Shown one piece after another: positions 1 to 9,847 of a stretch of DNA of 64,000 bases. Position numbers and translations under genes: made by a program. The notes under the pieces are model-generated. The model was given only the letters and a program-made list of their open reading frames with translations. It had not been told where the DNA came from and did not search any database. The stretch spans positions 1 to 64,000 of the forward strand of contig CAVTWL010000001.1 in assembly GCA_963738375.1 (NCBI GenBank). Direction: 5' to 3'. Every line of letters begins with the position of its first letter. Within the stretch, counting starts at the first letter, position 1. The stretch comes from Bog-159 sp963738375. GTDB lineage: Bacteria > Acidobacteriota > Terriglobia > Bryobacterales > Bryobacteraceae.

Positions 1-1394
1 TTATGTTTCTTGACGACTAGTATTGCTGGACGCAATTCACTTTGGGGTCGGTGATGACGTTCGAGGATCAGCCCGATGCGATTCGTCATCGCATTTGGCT
101 GGATACGGACCGCGCCTATCGATTGGCGGCTGAGCGGCTGATCAAGATCCGGACCAACGCCGAGGTCAAAGTTGCGGAAAAGGACTCGTCCAGCGATTTT
201 TCGCATGAGCAACCGGTAATGCACGGAGATCCTGTTACGCATCTCAAGTTTGCGGCAGATCAGTGGGCGGCGCGGGTGCGCAAGCTTTCGCAGCGCTTCA
301 ACGACTATCCAGGGATTCTGACTTCCAGCGTGTCTGTCAGTTACCTGGAGGAGACGAAATACTTTGTGGACACGGGGGGGACCGCCTGCGCCACGGACGG
401 GGATTTACCCGGGTGGTGGTGAGCGCGCAAGCGAAGGCGATGGACGGGACCGACCTGGCGACCGGAGAGACGTTCGAGGCCGCGGACCCGGCGGGGCTAC
501 CCAAAGACGAGGCGATTGCGTCGGCCGTGGAACGCGTGGCCCAGGATCTGGAAGCGCTGCTGATGGCGCCGGAAGCGGAGCCGTTCGCCGGACCGGCGAT
601 TTTCTCGGGCCGCGCGGCGGGAGTATTTTTTCACGAGATTTTCGGGCATCGAGTAGAAGGGCACCGGCAAAAGGATGAAGACGAAGGGCAGACGTTTACT
701 AAGATGCTGGGCGGGAAGGTGCTGCCCGATTTTCTGTCTGTAGTTTTCGATCCGACGAAGAGGAAGGCCGGCAATGTCGATTTGAACGGAACATTTGCGT
801 ACGACGATGAAGGGATTGCGGCGCGACCTGTGACGGTGGTGGACAAAGGGGTGCTTAAGGCTTTTCTGATGTCGCGGTCGCCGATCGAGGGATTTGCGCA
901 GTCGAATGGGCACGGGAGGCGGCAGCCGGGCTTGGAAGTGGTATCGCGGCAATCGAATCTGTTCGTGGAATCGACGCACGCGGTGCCCGAAGGGCGGCTG
1001 CGCGAGATGCTGGTGGAGGAGATCAAGCGGCAGAATAAACCTTACGGTTTGTATTTCCGAGGATATCACGGGCGGATTCACCACGACGGGGCGTCAGGGC
1101 TTGCAGGCATTCAAAGTGATTCCTATTATCGTGTACAAGGTATTTGCGGATGGGCGGCCAGACGAATTGATACGTGGCGCGGATATCGTAGGCACGCCAT
1201 TGGCGAGCTTTGCCAAGATTCTGGCGACTGGGGATCAGCGGGAGGTTTTCAACGGATACTGCGGAGCGGAGTCGGGAAGCGTACCGGTTTCTGCTGTGTC
1301 GCCGTCGATTCTGGTATCGGAGATCGAAATTGAGAAGAAGAGCAAGTCGCAGGATCGACCGCCGCTGCTGCCGTTCCCGCAGGAGCGCAAGTGA
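1..1394 (+). CDS. TldD-like zinc metalloprotease, 5' partial, two frameshifts
   Basis: TldD/PmbA (peptidase U62) family protein, a zinc protease that with TldE processes peptides such as microcin precursors in other bacteria. The metal site is intact: HEIFGH (HExxxH type) lies at 632-649, and the downstream Cys ligand in GYCGAESG lies at 1260-1262. The coding frame changes twice. The first change is a -1 shift at a run of seven G at 374-380; the second is a +1 shift near 1055-1075, just before GGFTTTGRQG. Protein sequence on both sides of each break fits the family, so indel error is likely. About 100 N-terminal residues are missing, either upstream of the window or lost through a further shift, since the frame has a TAG at 18-20. 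The stop overlaps the GTG start of the next gene by 4 bases, which suggests translational coupling. Confidence 0.8.
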
Positions 1395-3163
1395 CGCGGG
1401 GGGCGCTGGCCCTGGCGGTGCTGCTGGCGGGCGGGGCGGCCGGCGCGGCATTCGCGCAGCAGCAGGACGACGTGATTCTGCGCGCGATGCGGGACGAGTT
1501 GGACCGGTCGCGCGGCTTGAAGGTGCTGACGCTGGAAGCGCCCTATTTCATTGAATACACGCTGGAAGAGGGCGACGATTTTGCGGTCTCGGCCACGCTG
1601 GGCGGACTGCTTGCGGTGCGGCACGACCGGTTTCGCGCACCGGAGGTTCGAGTTCGCGTCGGGGACTACAAATTCGACAATACCGATTACGCCGGCAGCA
1701 ACTACCATTTCGGAACGCATTACGATATCGAACGGTTTCCGCTAGAGAATGCTTACGGCGTACTGCGGCGGTATTTTTGGCTGGCGACGGATAGCTCTTA
1801 CAAATCGGCTGTCGAGGCGATTTCGCGGAAGCGGGCGGCGCTGAAGAACGTGTCGGTGAATCAGCCCCTGGACGATTTCGCCAAGGCGGAGCCATTGAAG
1901 AAAATTGCCGGGATCCGCCGGGTGGCGATTGACGAAGAGGCTTGGAGCGCGCGGGTGCGGGCGCTGTCGGCGATTTTCGAAGGATATTTAGCGCTGAAGA
2001 CCTCGAGTGTCGATTTAAGCGCTGTCCAGACGGCGCACTACTATGTAAATTCGGAAGGCACGGAAGTGCGGGCGCCGGACGATTTGATGTATTTGCTGGC
2101 GCGCGGCGAGGCGCAAGCTTCCGACGGCATGCTGGTGCACGACGCGGTGGTATTCGAGTCGCTGGACATAAACAAGATGCCAGGGGATCTGGAACTGCGG
2201 CGCGGGGTAACGGCGCTAGCGGAACGGCTGACGGCGCTAGCGGCCGCCAACAGGGGCGAAGATTACTCAGGGCCGGTGTTATTTGAAGGCATGGCGGGCG
2301 CGCAGCTTTTTGCGGAGGTTTTAGGTCACAACCTGGCGTTAAGCCGGCGTCCGGTGATGGAGCCGGGGCGCGGTGGGGCGGTGGCCGTGAGCGAACTGGA
2401 CGGGCGGCAGGGAGCGCGGATTCTGCCGGAATGGTTCGACGTGGTTGACGATCCGACGCAAAAGGAATGGCAAGGGCATGCCTTGCTGGGCAGCTACGAG
2501 GTGGACCGGGAAGGTGTGGCGCCGGGGCCCCTCGTGCTGGTAGAAAAGGGCGTGTTAAAGAACTTCCTGCTGACGCGGCAGCCGATGCAGGTAGCTTCCG
2601 GATCGAATGGGCGGGCGCGCCTCCCAGGCAGCTTCGGAGCCAACGGCGCGGCCATGGGCAACCTATTTGTGCGTGCCTCGCAAACGGTTTCGGCGGCATC
2701 GCTTAAAACGAAACTGATGGAGACGTGCAAGCAGCGGAACAAGCCGTATGGCATGATCGTGCGAAGGATGGATTATCCGTCGTCAGCTTCGTATGAGGAA
2801 TTCCGGCGCCTGGCGGCCCGTGCCGGACAGTCGGGCGGGTCGCCTGTGAGCGGTCCCATCATGGTCTACAAAGTCTATCCAGACGGCAAGGAGGAACTGG
2901 TGCGCGGGCTGCGGTTCCGGGGGCTGAACACGCGTTCGCTGAAAGATATTCTCGCCGCGGGCGACGACAACAATGTTTTCGACTTTCTGAATAACCAGGC
3001 GCCGTTTGCCCTCATCGGCGGTGCCAGCTATGTTGCGGCCACTTCCGCGATCGCACCCTCCGTGCTGATCGACGATCTGGAACTGCGTCCCGCGGAAGAG
3101 GAACTGCCGAAACTTCCCATCGTTCCCGCGCCGGTCATGAAAGCCGAGGCCGCTCGCCCCTAA
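1391..3163 (+). CDS. Secreted TldD-like paralog lacking zinc ligands
   Basis: 590 aa TldD/PmbA-family protein with an N-terminal signal peptide (hydrophobic core at residues about 4-20, ending AAFAQ), so it is probably exported. It aligns along its length with the preceding TldD-like protein. At the zinc motif it reads AEVLGH (2312-2329, residues 308-313), where the active neighbour has HEIFGH, so the first His is replaced by Ala. The C-terminal Cys ligand region is also changed (FDFLNNQAPF in place of GYCGAESG). It is therefore predicted to be a non-catalytic partner, much as TldE pairs with TldD, although here both members look TldD-like. GTG start overlapping the upstream stop. The lptFG fusion starts 5 bases downstream, so the three genes probably form one operon. 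Confidence 0.85.
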   Translation: MTRGALALAVLLAGGAAGAAFAQQQDDVILRAMRDELDRSRGLKVLTLEAPYFIEYTLEEGDDFAVSATLGGLLAVRHDRFRAPEVRVRVGDYKFDNTDYAGSNYHFGTHYDIERFPLENAYGVLRRYFWLATDSSYKSAVEAISRKRAALKNVSVNQPLDDFAKAEPLKKIAGIRRVAIDEEAWSARVRALSAIFEGYLALKTSSVDLSAVQTAHYYVNSEGTEVRAPDDLMYLLARGEAQASDGMLVHDAVVFESLDINKMPGDLELRRGVTALAERLTALAAANRGEDYSGPVLFEGMAGAQLFAEVLGHNLALSRRPVMEPGRGGAVAVSELDGRQGARILPEWFDVVDDPTQKEWQGHALLGSYEVDREGVAPGPLVLVEKGVLKNFLLTRQPMQVASGSNGRARLPGSFGANGAAMGNLFVRASQTVSAASLKTKLMETCKQRNKPYGMIVRRMDYPSSASYEEFRRLAARAGQSGGSPVSGPIMVYKVYPDGKEELVRGLRFRGLNTRSLKDILAAGDDNNVFDFLNNQAPFALIGGASYVAATSAIAPSVLIDDLELRPAEEELPKLPIVPAPVMKAEAARP

Positions 3164-3167
3164 GCCG

Positions 3168-5489
3168 ATGCGCATTCTGGGCCGCTATATCTTCCGCGAG
3201 ATCATCACCAGTTCCCTGTTGGGCATGGGCCTGGCGACAGCCATCATTTTTCTCCAGGGCGTTGGCAAGCTCTTCGAAGTGCTGGTGCGAAGCTCGCCGC
3301 GCCCGGAGACCATGCTGTACTTGTTTGCTTTGTCGCTGCCGCCCCTGCTGCCGCTGACGATACCGTTCGGCGCGCTGGTGGGCATCCTGGTGGGATTGGG
3401 ACGGCTGGCGACGGACGGCGAAATCACGGCCATGCGGGCGGCGGGATGCTCCAGCCGCCGGGTGGTGATGCCGGTGATGACGTTCGCGTTCATCGCCATG
3501 GTAGTGGCGGGAGCGATGACCCTGCGGCTGACTCCGCTCTCGATCCGTGTAAGCAAGGATTTGCTGGATAAGCTGTCGGCGTCACAGGTGAGCGCGGATA
3601 TCGAGCCGCGCGTTTTCGACGAAGACTTCCCGAACACGATTTTGTACGTGGGCGATGTACGCCCGGGCGCGGTCGTGGTTTGGCACAATATTTTCCTGGC
3701 GGATTTGACGCCGCCGGAGCAACGCACCAGCGGGATGGGCGATAAAGCCGCTGGGCCGCTGATTACGGTAGCGCAGGAGGCCATCGCGGTGCCGGACCCG
3801 GTGCACAATCGCCTGCAGCTTTCCATGCGCAATGCCGGGAACCACGAGATGGGCAAGGATCTGAAAGGCTACGACAGCTTTTCTCCGGTGGTGGATCAGG
3901 CGTTGTATGCGTCGCCGCCCGTGCCTGGCGCGCGCAAGCCCTTCAGCGAGATGAATACGCGGGAACTGAGCCGTTATTCGGCCACCGGCGCCGATTGGGT
4001 GGAGGCGCGTATCGAGCTGCACCGGCGGCTGGCGCTGCCGATCGCCTGCCTGGTGCTGGCGCTGGTGGGGATACCGCTGGGCGTGTCGTCGCGTAAGGGC
4101 GGCAAATCGGGCGGGTACGTGACGGCGGTTTTCCTGGCGTTTTTTTGCTACTACCTTGGCTTCATTACGCTGGTGAACCTGGCGCGGCAGCGAGCCATGC
4201 CAGTGGAGGTAGCTTTATGGCTGCCCAACGTGGTGTTTCTTGTGGCTGGATTGATTGCCGTGGCGCGCATGGAGACGCCGGGCGGCCGCGACCTGGTGGG
4301 CGCATTCAAGGATGTCTTCGGCGGCGCATTTGCGCGTGTTCGGGCTCGCTTCGTGCCCAATGGCGGGCCGGGGCGGCGCGTGTTCCGCTGGCCGCTGCTG
4401 CCCCAGATTCTGGATACGTACATTCTGACCAGCTTCGTTTTTTATTTTCTAGTGGTGCTGGCCAGCTTCGTTTCGATGAGCCTGATCTATAATTTTTTCG
4501 AATTGCTCGGCGACATCGTCAGAAACCACGTCACTCTGACTAAAGAGTTTACTTATCTTTTCTTCCTGACACCGCAATTGATTTACAAAACGCTGCCGAT
4601 CAGCGTGCTGGTGGGAGTGCTGGTTACCTTCGGAGTGATGAGCAAGCACAACGAGGTGACGGCGTTCAAGGCTTGCGGCGTGAGCCTGCACCGGCTGGCG
4701 ATTCCCATTCTGGTGGCGAGCGCGTTTTTGAGCGGGAGCCTGTTCGCCTTCGACCACTACTACGTCCCGGACGCCAATCGCAAGCAGGATGCGCTGCGCA
4801 ACGAGATCAAAGGGCGGGCGGTGCAGACGTATTTGAGCCCGGAGCGGAAGTGGATTTTCGGAAAAGGCCCGCGCATATACTATTACAAGTTCTTCGACCG
4901 CGACGAGAATGTGATGGGTGGCGTTATCGTGTACGAACTGGAGCCGAACACCTACAAGCTCGTGCGCCAGATTTCCGCCGAGCGGGCGCACTGGCAGTCG
5001 TCGCTGCAGACCTGGGTTTTCGAAAACGGCTGGCGGCGGGAATTTCATGGGAATCAAAGCGTGCCGCTGACTTCATTCCAGGCGCAGACCTTTCCGGAAC
5101 TAAGCGAGCCCCCGAGTTACTTCTTGAAAGAAGTGAAGCAGGATTCTCAGATGAACTCGCTCGAGTTAGACAGTTACATCCGCGATCTGCAACAAAGCGG
5201 ATTCAATACGGTGAAGCTGCGCGTGCAGTTCTATCAGAAATTCTCGGTGCCGCTGTTTGTGCTGATCATGGCGATGATTTCGATTCCGTTCGGATTTATG
5301 GTGGGCAATCGCGGCGCGATGGCAGGCATAGGCGTCAGCATCGGAATTGCGATTGCCTATTGGGGCATCGGGCTTTTGTTCGAGAAGATCGGAGACGTGA
5401 ACCAGTTGCCGCCGGCCATCGCGGCTTGGTCGCCAGATGCCCTGTTCGCCCTGACCGGATTGTATCTGCTGCTGCGGATGCGGAGTTAG
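3168..5489 (+). CDS. Fused LptF-LptG lipopolysaccharide export permease
   Basis: 773 aa protein with two tandem YjgP/YjgQ (LptF/LptG) permease units in one chain. These normally separate inner-membrane proteins work with LptB to extract lipopolysaccharide and pass it to LptC/LptA. The first unit (about residues 1-375) opens with MRILGRYIFREIITS, followed by hydrophobic segments, a periplasmic beta-jellyroll-like stretch and a final membrane pair. The second unit (about 405-773) opens with LLPQILDTYILTSF and repeats the pattern with its own periplasmic domain. The charged linker lies at about residues 376-400. Double length relative to the usual ~360 aa subunits supports a real fusion rather than read-through of two genes. 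It follows the TldD pair by 5 bases and ends 2 bases before the next GTG start. Confidence 0.9.
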   Translation: MRILGRYIFREIITSSLLGMGLATAIIFLQGVGKLFEVLVRSSPRPETMLYLFALSLPPLLPLTIPFGALVGILVGLGRLATDGEITAMRAAGCSSRRVVMPVMTFAFIAMVVAGAMTLRLTPLSIRVSKDLLDKLSASQVSADIEPRVFDEDFPNTILYVGDVRPGAVVVWHNIFLADLTPPEQRTSGMGDKAAGPLITVAQEAIAVPDPVHNRLQLSMRNAGNHEMGKDLKGYDSFSPVVDQALYASPPVPGARKPFSEMNTRELSRYSATGADWVEARIELHRRLALPIACLVLALVGIPLGVSSRKGGKSGGYVTAVFLAFFCYYLGFITLVNLARQRAMPVEVALWLPNVVFLVAGLIAVARMETPGGRDLVGAFKDVFGGAFARVRARFVPNGGPGRRVFRWPLLPQILDTYILTSFVFYFLVVLASFVSMSLIYNFFELLGDIVRNHVTLTKEFTYLFFLTPQLIYKTLPISVLVGVLVTFGVMSKHNEVTAFKACGVSLHRLAIPILVASAFLSGSLFAFDHYYVPDANRKQDALRNEIKGRAVQTYLSPERKWIFGKGPRIYYYKFFDRDENVMGGVIVYELEPNTYKLVRQISAERAHWQSSLQTWVFENGWRREFHGNQSVPLTSFQAQTFPELSEPPSYFLKEVKQDSQMNSLELDSYIRDLQQSGFNTVKLRVQFYQKFSVPLFVLIMAMISIPFGFMVGNRGAMAGIGVSIGIAIAYWGIGLLFEKIGDVNQLPPAIAAWSPDALFALTGLYLLLRMRS

Positions 5490-5491
5490 CC

Positions 5492-6361
5492 GTGCCGCAA
5501 CTCTTCCGCATCGCTGCCATCACCGACGAATTCTCGCAGGACATCGAAACTGCCGTGCGATCCATGGCCGAAGGCGGCATGGCCGGCGCCGAACTGCGCA
5601 TGGTTTTCGGCAAAAATATCGTCGATCTCACCGATGACGAATTGGATCGTGCTCGCGAGATTGTGGGCCGGCACGGGCTGGAAATCATTTCAATCGCATC
5701 GCCGCTGCTGAAGTGCGTTTTGCCCGATTCGCCGGAAGTGGATGTGCGGTTTCAGCAGGATGTGTTTGCGGCGACGCAGACTTTTGCGGATCAACCGCGC
5801 CTGGCGGAACGCGCGCTGCGGATTGCAGAGCGCACCGGCGCTCGCATCATTCGCGTGTTTTCCTTTTGGCGCAGCGTGCAGCCGGAGGCTTGTTTTGAGC
5901 GGGTCGCGCGGGCGCTCGAAGCATTGACCGTTCAGGCCGCCATGCACGGAATCACCCTCGGCTTGGAAAACGAGCACGCCTGCAATATCGCGACCGGCGA
6001 AGAAACGGCTCGGCTTCTTGAAGCGGTGGCCCATCCGAATTTGAAAGTCGTGTGGGATCCGGCCAACGCTTACGTTTCGGGCGAGACGGCATTTCCCGAT
6101 GGCTACCGGCGGCTGCCCCCGGACCGCATCGCCCACGTCCACGCTAAGGATTGCCACGTGGACGGGCATCGGCCCGTCTGGTGCGCGTTAGGCGAAGGCG
6201 ATGTAGGCTGGCCCGGGCAAATTGCGGCGCTTGCCACCGATGGGTACAAAGGCTGGATCAGCCTGGAGACGCACTGGCAAGGCCAGCACGGCGATAAACA
6301 CGAAGCCAGCGTAATCTGCGGGCGAAATCTGAAAAAACTGGTGGCAGCCCCTACTCGATAG
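5492..6361 (+). CDS. Sugar phosphate isomerase/epimerase (xylose isomerase-like TIM barrel)
   Basis: 289 aa, GTG start 2 bases after the lptFG stop. It belongs to the AP-endonuclease-2/xylose-isomerase-like TIM-barrel superfamily (IolE/YcjR-type). Supporting motifs are ITDEFSQD at the N-terminus, LGLENEHAC with a metal-binding Glu in the middle, VWDPANAY, HVHAKDC with metal-binding His and Asp, and SLETHWQG near the end. These residues build the divalent metal site that supports aldose-ketose isomerisation or epimerisation. The natural sugar substrate cannot be told from sequence. Its last 11 bases overlap the end of the convergent pyruvate carboxylase gene. Confidence 0.85.
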   Translation: MPQLFRIAAITDEFSQDIETAVRSMAEGGMAGAELRMVFGKNIVDLTDDELDRAREIVGRHGLEIISIASPLLKCVLPDSPEVDVRFQQDVFAATQTFADQPRLAERALRIAERTGARIIRVFSFWRSVQPEACFERVARALEALTVQAAMHGITLGLENEHACNIATGEETARLLEAVAHPNLKVVWDPANAYVSGETAFPDGYRRLPPDRIAHVHAKDCHVDGHRPVWCALGEGDVGWPGQIAALATDGYKGWISLETHWQGQHGDKHEASVICGRNLKKLVAAPTR

Positions 6362-9300
6362 CCAGCAGGAGGTCTTTGGCTTCCACGTGGCGGCCGGGCT
6401 GCACCAGCATCTGCGTGATCTTGCCCGGAACCGGGGCATAAACCGTGCTCTGCATTTTCATGGCTTCCATCACCAGCAACCGGTCACCCTTCTTCACGAT
6501 TTGATTCAACTCCACCGCAACCGATGAGACGACGCCGGGAATGGGCGCGCCGATTTCGCCGGGTTTGGCGGCGTCCGCTTTCGGTGCGGACGCGACCTTC
6601 ACTTCCAGGCTCTTATCGCGAATATTCACTTCGCGCGGCTGCCCGTTCAGTTCAAAGAACACCGTACGGAAGCCTTCGGGATGAGGCTCGCCCACGGTAA
6701 GAAACTTGATCACCAGCGCCTTGCCTGGTTCCAGTTCGACGGCGATTTCGTCGCCCTTTTGCATGCCGTAATAGAACTGCGGCGTGGGTAGCACCTCGAC
6801 GTTGCCGTAGCTCTGGCGAGCCTTGGCGAACTTGAGAAATACGTCGGGGTACATCAGGAAGCTGAGCACTTCGTCGGAAGAAGGCTCGTGGCCGATTTTT
6901 CGGCCGAGAGTGCCGGCGATTTCGGGGAAATTAACCGGCGTGAGATGCGCGCCAGGGCGGCCGCGCTGCGGCTTGGCATCCTTCAGAATGGCTTTTTGCA
7001 AACGCTTTGGCCATCCGCCTTCCGGTTCGCCGAGGGCGCCTGAGAGCATCTCGATGACCGAACCCGGCAGCGTCAAATTGTGATCCGGACCCAGGTTCTC
7101 AAGCTGCTGTACCGTCATGTTGTGGTTGACCAGGAAGATGGCGAGGTCTCCCACCGCTTTGCTGGAAGGCGTGACCTTGACGATGTCGCCGAGGGCCGCG
7201 TTGGCTTGCGTATACGTGCCAGCGATCTCATGCCAGCGCGCGCCAAGGCCCATGGCTTCGGCCTGCTCACGAAGATTGGTGTACTGGCCGCCGGGCATTT
7301 CATGGACGTAAACTTCGGCGGTCCCCGATTTCGGACCGGAATCGAAGGGCGCGTAATAGGTGCGTACCGTTTCCCAGTAATCTGCGCACTGGTTGAGCGC
7401 ATCCAGGTCGAGGCCGCTATCGCGCGGCGTGTGGCGCAAGGCGGCGACGATGGAATTCAAATTGGGCTGGCTGGTGGTCCCGCTCATGGAAGCAATCGCG
7501 CCGTCCGCCACATGCACGCCCGCTTCCGATGCCTTCAAAATGGAGGCGGCGTTGATGCCGCTGGTATCGTGCGTATGAAAATGGATGGGAATGCCGACTT
7601 CCTCGCGCAGGGTGCGTACCAGCTTTGCCGCTGCGTAAGGTTTGCACAAGCCCGCCATATCCTTGATGGCAAGAATGTGCGCGCCCATGCGCTCCAGTTC
7701 CCGCGCCATCTTCACGTAATATTGGAGCGAATATTTGTCGCGTTTCGGATCGAGAATGTCGCCGGTATAGCAGACCGCCGCTTCGCAGATCTTGCCGGTC
7801 TTGCGGACGGCTTGCATGGATGCCTTCATGTTGGGCAGCCAGTTTAGGGAATCGAAGATGCGGAAGATATCGACGCCCTGGGTGGCGGCTTCATGAATAA
7901 AGCCTTCGACCACGTTATCGGGATAGGCGGTGTATCCAACGGCGTTGGAGGCGCGCAAGAGCATTTGGAAACAGATGTTGGGAATGCGTTCGCGCAACTG
8001 TCGCAGCCTCAGCCAGGGGTCTTCGTGGAGGAAGCGCATGGCCACGTCGAAAGTCGCGCCGCCCCACATTTCAAGGCTGTAGAGGTTGTGCAGCCGGTGC
8101 GCGACGAAGTTGGCGATGCGCAGCATGTCGTAGGAGCGCACGCGAGTGGCCAGTAGGGACTGATGCGCGTCCCGGAAAGTGGTGTCGGTCAGCAGCAATT
8201 GCTTCCGCGAACGGGTCCACTCGGCGAATTTTTCGGGGCCCATGGCATCCAGCAACTGGCGGGTGCCGTCGGGCGGCGCGCTGGTATCGTGCTTGGGCAC
8301 CGGTGCATCCTGAATGCGCGCGGGCACGGGCTTGCCGGCCACAGTGGCATTCTGATTGATGATGACTTCGCCCAGGTAGGTCAGCAGCTTCGTGGCGCGA
8401 TCCTTGCGCTGGGTAAAGCGCAGCAGCTCCGGCGTCTGTTCGAGCCACGATGTGGTCACGCGCCCGCCCTGGAAATCGGCGTGGTTGACCACGTTTTCGA
8501 GGAACGGAATGTTGGTCTTCACCCCGCGCACGCGGAACTCGCGCAGCGCCCGGTCCATGCGCTCGCAGGCGTGGGGAAACTCACGGCCCCAGGCGGTGGT
8601 CTTTACCAGCAGAGAATCGTAGTAAGGCGTGATGACCGCCCCGCTGTAGGCCGATCCGCCATCCAAACGAATACCAAAACCGGCGGGCGAGCGGTAGGTG
8701 TGGATCTTGCCGTAGTCGGGGGTGAAGTTTTTGGTGGGATCTTCGGTCGTGATGCGGCACTGCAGCGCGAACCCGTAAAGGGGAATGCGATCCTGCGCCG
8801 GCAGCCGCATCTCGGGGCCGAAGAGGTCGAGGCCTTGCGCCACCTGGATCTGGCAGCGCACGATGTCGATGCCCGTCACCATTTCGGTCACCGTATGCTC
8901 CACCTGAATGCGTGGATTCACTTCGATGAAATACCAGGCGTCCGAATCGGCATCCACCAGGAACTCGACCGTGCCGGCGTTGTAGTATCCGGCGGCGCGA
9001 GCGAGTTTGACGGCGGCTTCTGCGAGGGCGGTCCGAATGGAATCGTCGAGTCCGACGGCGGGCGCTACTTCGACGACTTTCTGATGCCGGCGCTGGACCG
9101 AGCAATCGCGCTCGTAAAGGTGTACGATGTTGCCGCACCGGTCGCCGAGGATCTGAACCTCCACGTGGCGGGCGCGTTCGACGTAGCGCTCCAGGAACAC
9201 TGCATCGTTGCCGAAAGCCGCGCCGGCTTCCTGGCGGGCCTCCGCCAGCCGTTCGGCGAATTCCGCCGCGCTGCGTACCACCCTCATGCCGCGTCCGCCG

Positions 9301-9788
9301 CCGCCGAAGGCCGCTTTCACGATCAGCGGAAAACCGATTTTACGGGCGATGCGCTCCGCCTGGCGCGGGTCGCTGATAGGATCTTCGGTGCCCGGGACGG
9401 TGGGAATGCCTGCGCGCTGGGCGAGTTGCCGTGCGGCGCGCTTATCGCCCAGCAATTCGAGCAATTCGGCGCTGGGTCCAATGAAAGCGATGCCGGCGCG
9501 CTCGCAGGCGCGCGGCAGGGCGGGGTTTTCAGCCAGAAATCCATAGCCGGGATGGATAGCGTCAACGCCTTTCTCCTTGGCGAGGGCGACGATACCCTCT
9601 ACGTCCAGGTAGGCTTCCACGGGCCCTTTTCCGGCGCCGGTCTGGTAGGCCTCGTCGGCCTTGAAACGATGCAGGGCCAGGCGGTCTTCCGGCGAGTAAA
9701 TAGCAACCGTGCGCAATCCCAGTTCATTGGCGGCGCGCAGGATGCGAATGGCGATTTCGCCGCGATTCAGTGCTAACAGCTTATACAT
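6351..9788 (-). CDS. pyc: Pyruvate carboxylase, single-chain
   Basis: About 1145 aa biotin enzyme converting pyruvate, bicarbonate and ATP to oxaloacetate (anaplerosis). I placed the start at the ATG giving MYKLLALNRGEIAIRI; 12 further codons are open upstream but do not fit the family. Domain order: biotin carboxylase with ATP-grasp (about 1-450; motifs FGGGGRGMR and RDCSVQRRHQK); carboxyltransferase TIM barrel (about 525-800; DTTFRDAHQSLLATRVR and the carbamylated-Lys motif AIKDMAGL); PYC/OADA domain (about 830-1020); biotinyl domain with EAMKMQS, whose Lys carries biotin, near the C-terminus. All four parts are intact with no frameshift, which shows that assembly quality is good here. Confidence 0.96.
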   Translation of the reverse strand: MYKLLALNRGEIAIRILRAANELGLRTVAIYSPEDRLALHRFKADEAYQTGAGKGPVEAYLDVEGIVALAKEKGVDAIHPGYGFLAENPALPRACERAGIAFIGPSAELLELLGDKRAARQLAQRAGIPTVPGTEDPISDPRQAERIARKIGFPLIVKAAFGGGGRGMRVVRSAAEFAERLAEARQEAGAAFGNDAVFLERYVERARHVEVQILGDRCGNIVHLYERDCSVQRRHQKVVEVAPAVGLDDSIRTALAEAAVKLARAAGYYNAGTVEFLVDADSDAWYFIEVNPRIQVEHTVTEMVTGIDIVRCQIQVAQGLDLFGPEMRLPAQDRIPLYGFALQCRITTEDPTKNFTPDYGKIHTYRSPAGFGIRLDGGSAYSGAVITPYYDSLLVKTTAWGREFPHACERMDRALREFRVRGVKTNIPFLENVVNHADFQGGRVTTSWLEQTPELLRFTQRKDRATKLLTYLGEVIINQNATVAGKPVPARIQDAPVPKHDTSAPPDGTRQLLDAMGPEKFAEWTRSRKQLLLTDTTFRDAHQSLLATRVRSYDMLRIANFVAHRLHNLYSLEMWGGATFDVAMRFLHEDPWLRLRQLRERIPNICFQMLLRASNAVGYTAYPDNVVEGFIHEAATQGVDIFRIFDSLNWLPNMKASMQAVRKTGKICEAAVCYTGDILDPKRDKYSLQYYVKMARELERMGAHILAIKDMAGLCKPYAAAKLVRTLREEVGIPIHFHTHDTSGINAASILKASEAGVHVADGAIASMSGTTSQPNLNSIVAALRHTPRDSGLDLDALNQCADYWETVRTYYAPFDSGPKSGTAEVYVHEMPGGQYTNLREQAEAMGLGARWHEIAGTYTQANAALGDIVKVTPSSKAVGDLAIFLVNHNMTVQQLENLGPDHNLTLPGSVIEMLSGALGEPEGGWPKRLQKAILKDAKPQRGRPGAHLTPVNFPEIAGTLGRKIGHEPSSDEVLSFLMYPDVFLKFAKARQSYGNVEVLPTPQFYYGMQKGDEIAVELEPGKALVIKFLTVGEPHPEGFRTVFFELNGQPREVNIRDKSLEVKVASAPKADAAKPGEIGAPIPGVVSSVAVELNQIVKKGDRLLVMEAMKMQSTVYAPVPGKITQMLVQPGRHVEAKDLLLAIE

Positions 9789-9847
9789 TTTGGAGTCGAT
9801 TTTGAGGATAGCAGTGTTGGGCATGCTAGAATCGATCTGGTTCGCCC

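Noticed and set aside
497..1084. Long minus-strand open frame opposite the TldD-like gene
   Set aside because: It mirrors the coding strand of a clear zinc-protease gene; GC-rich DNA commonly gives such antisense frames and it has no family motifs.
1548..2699. 383-codon minus-strand frame opposite the second TldD-like gene
   Set aside because: Low-complexity Pro/Arg/Ser composition typical of a shadow; the plus strand encodes an aligned TldD paralog with a signal peptide.
8163..9776. 537-codon plus-strand frame inside pyruvate carboxylase
   Set aside because: It is antisense to the conserved biotin carboxylase domain and shows no recognisable domain.
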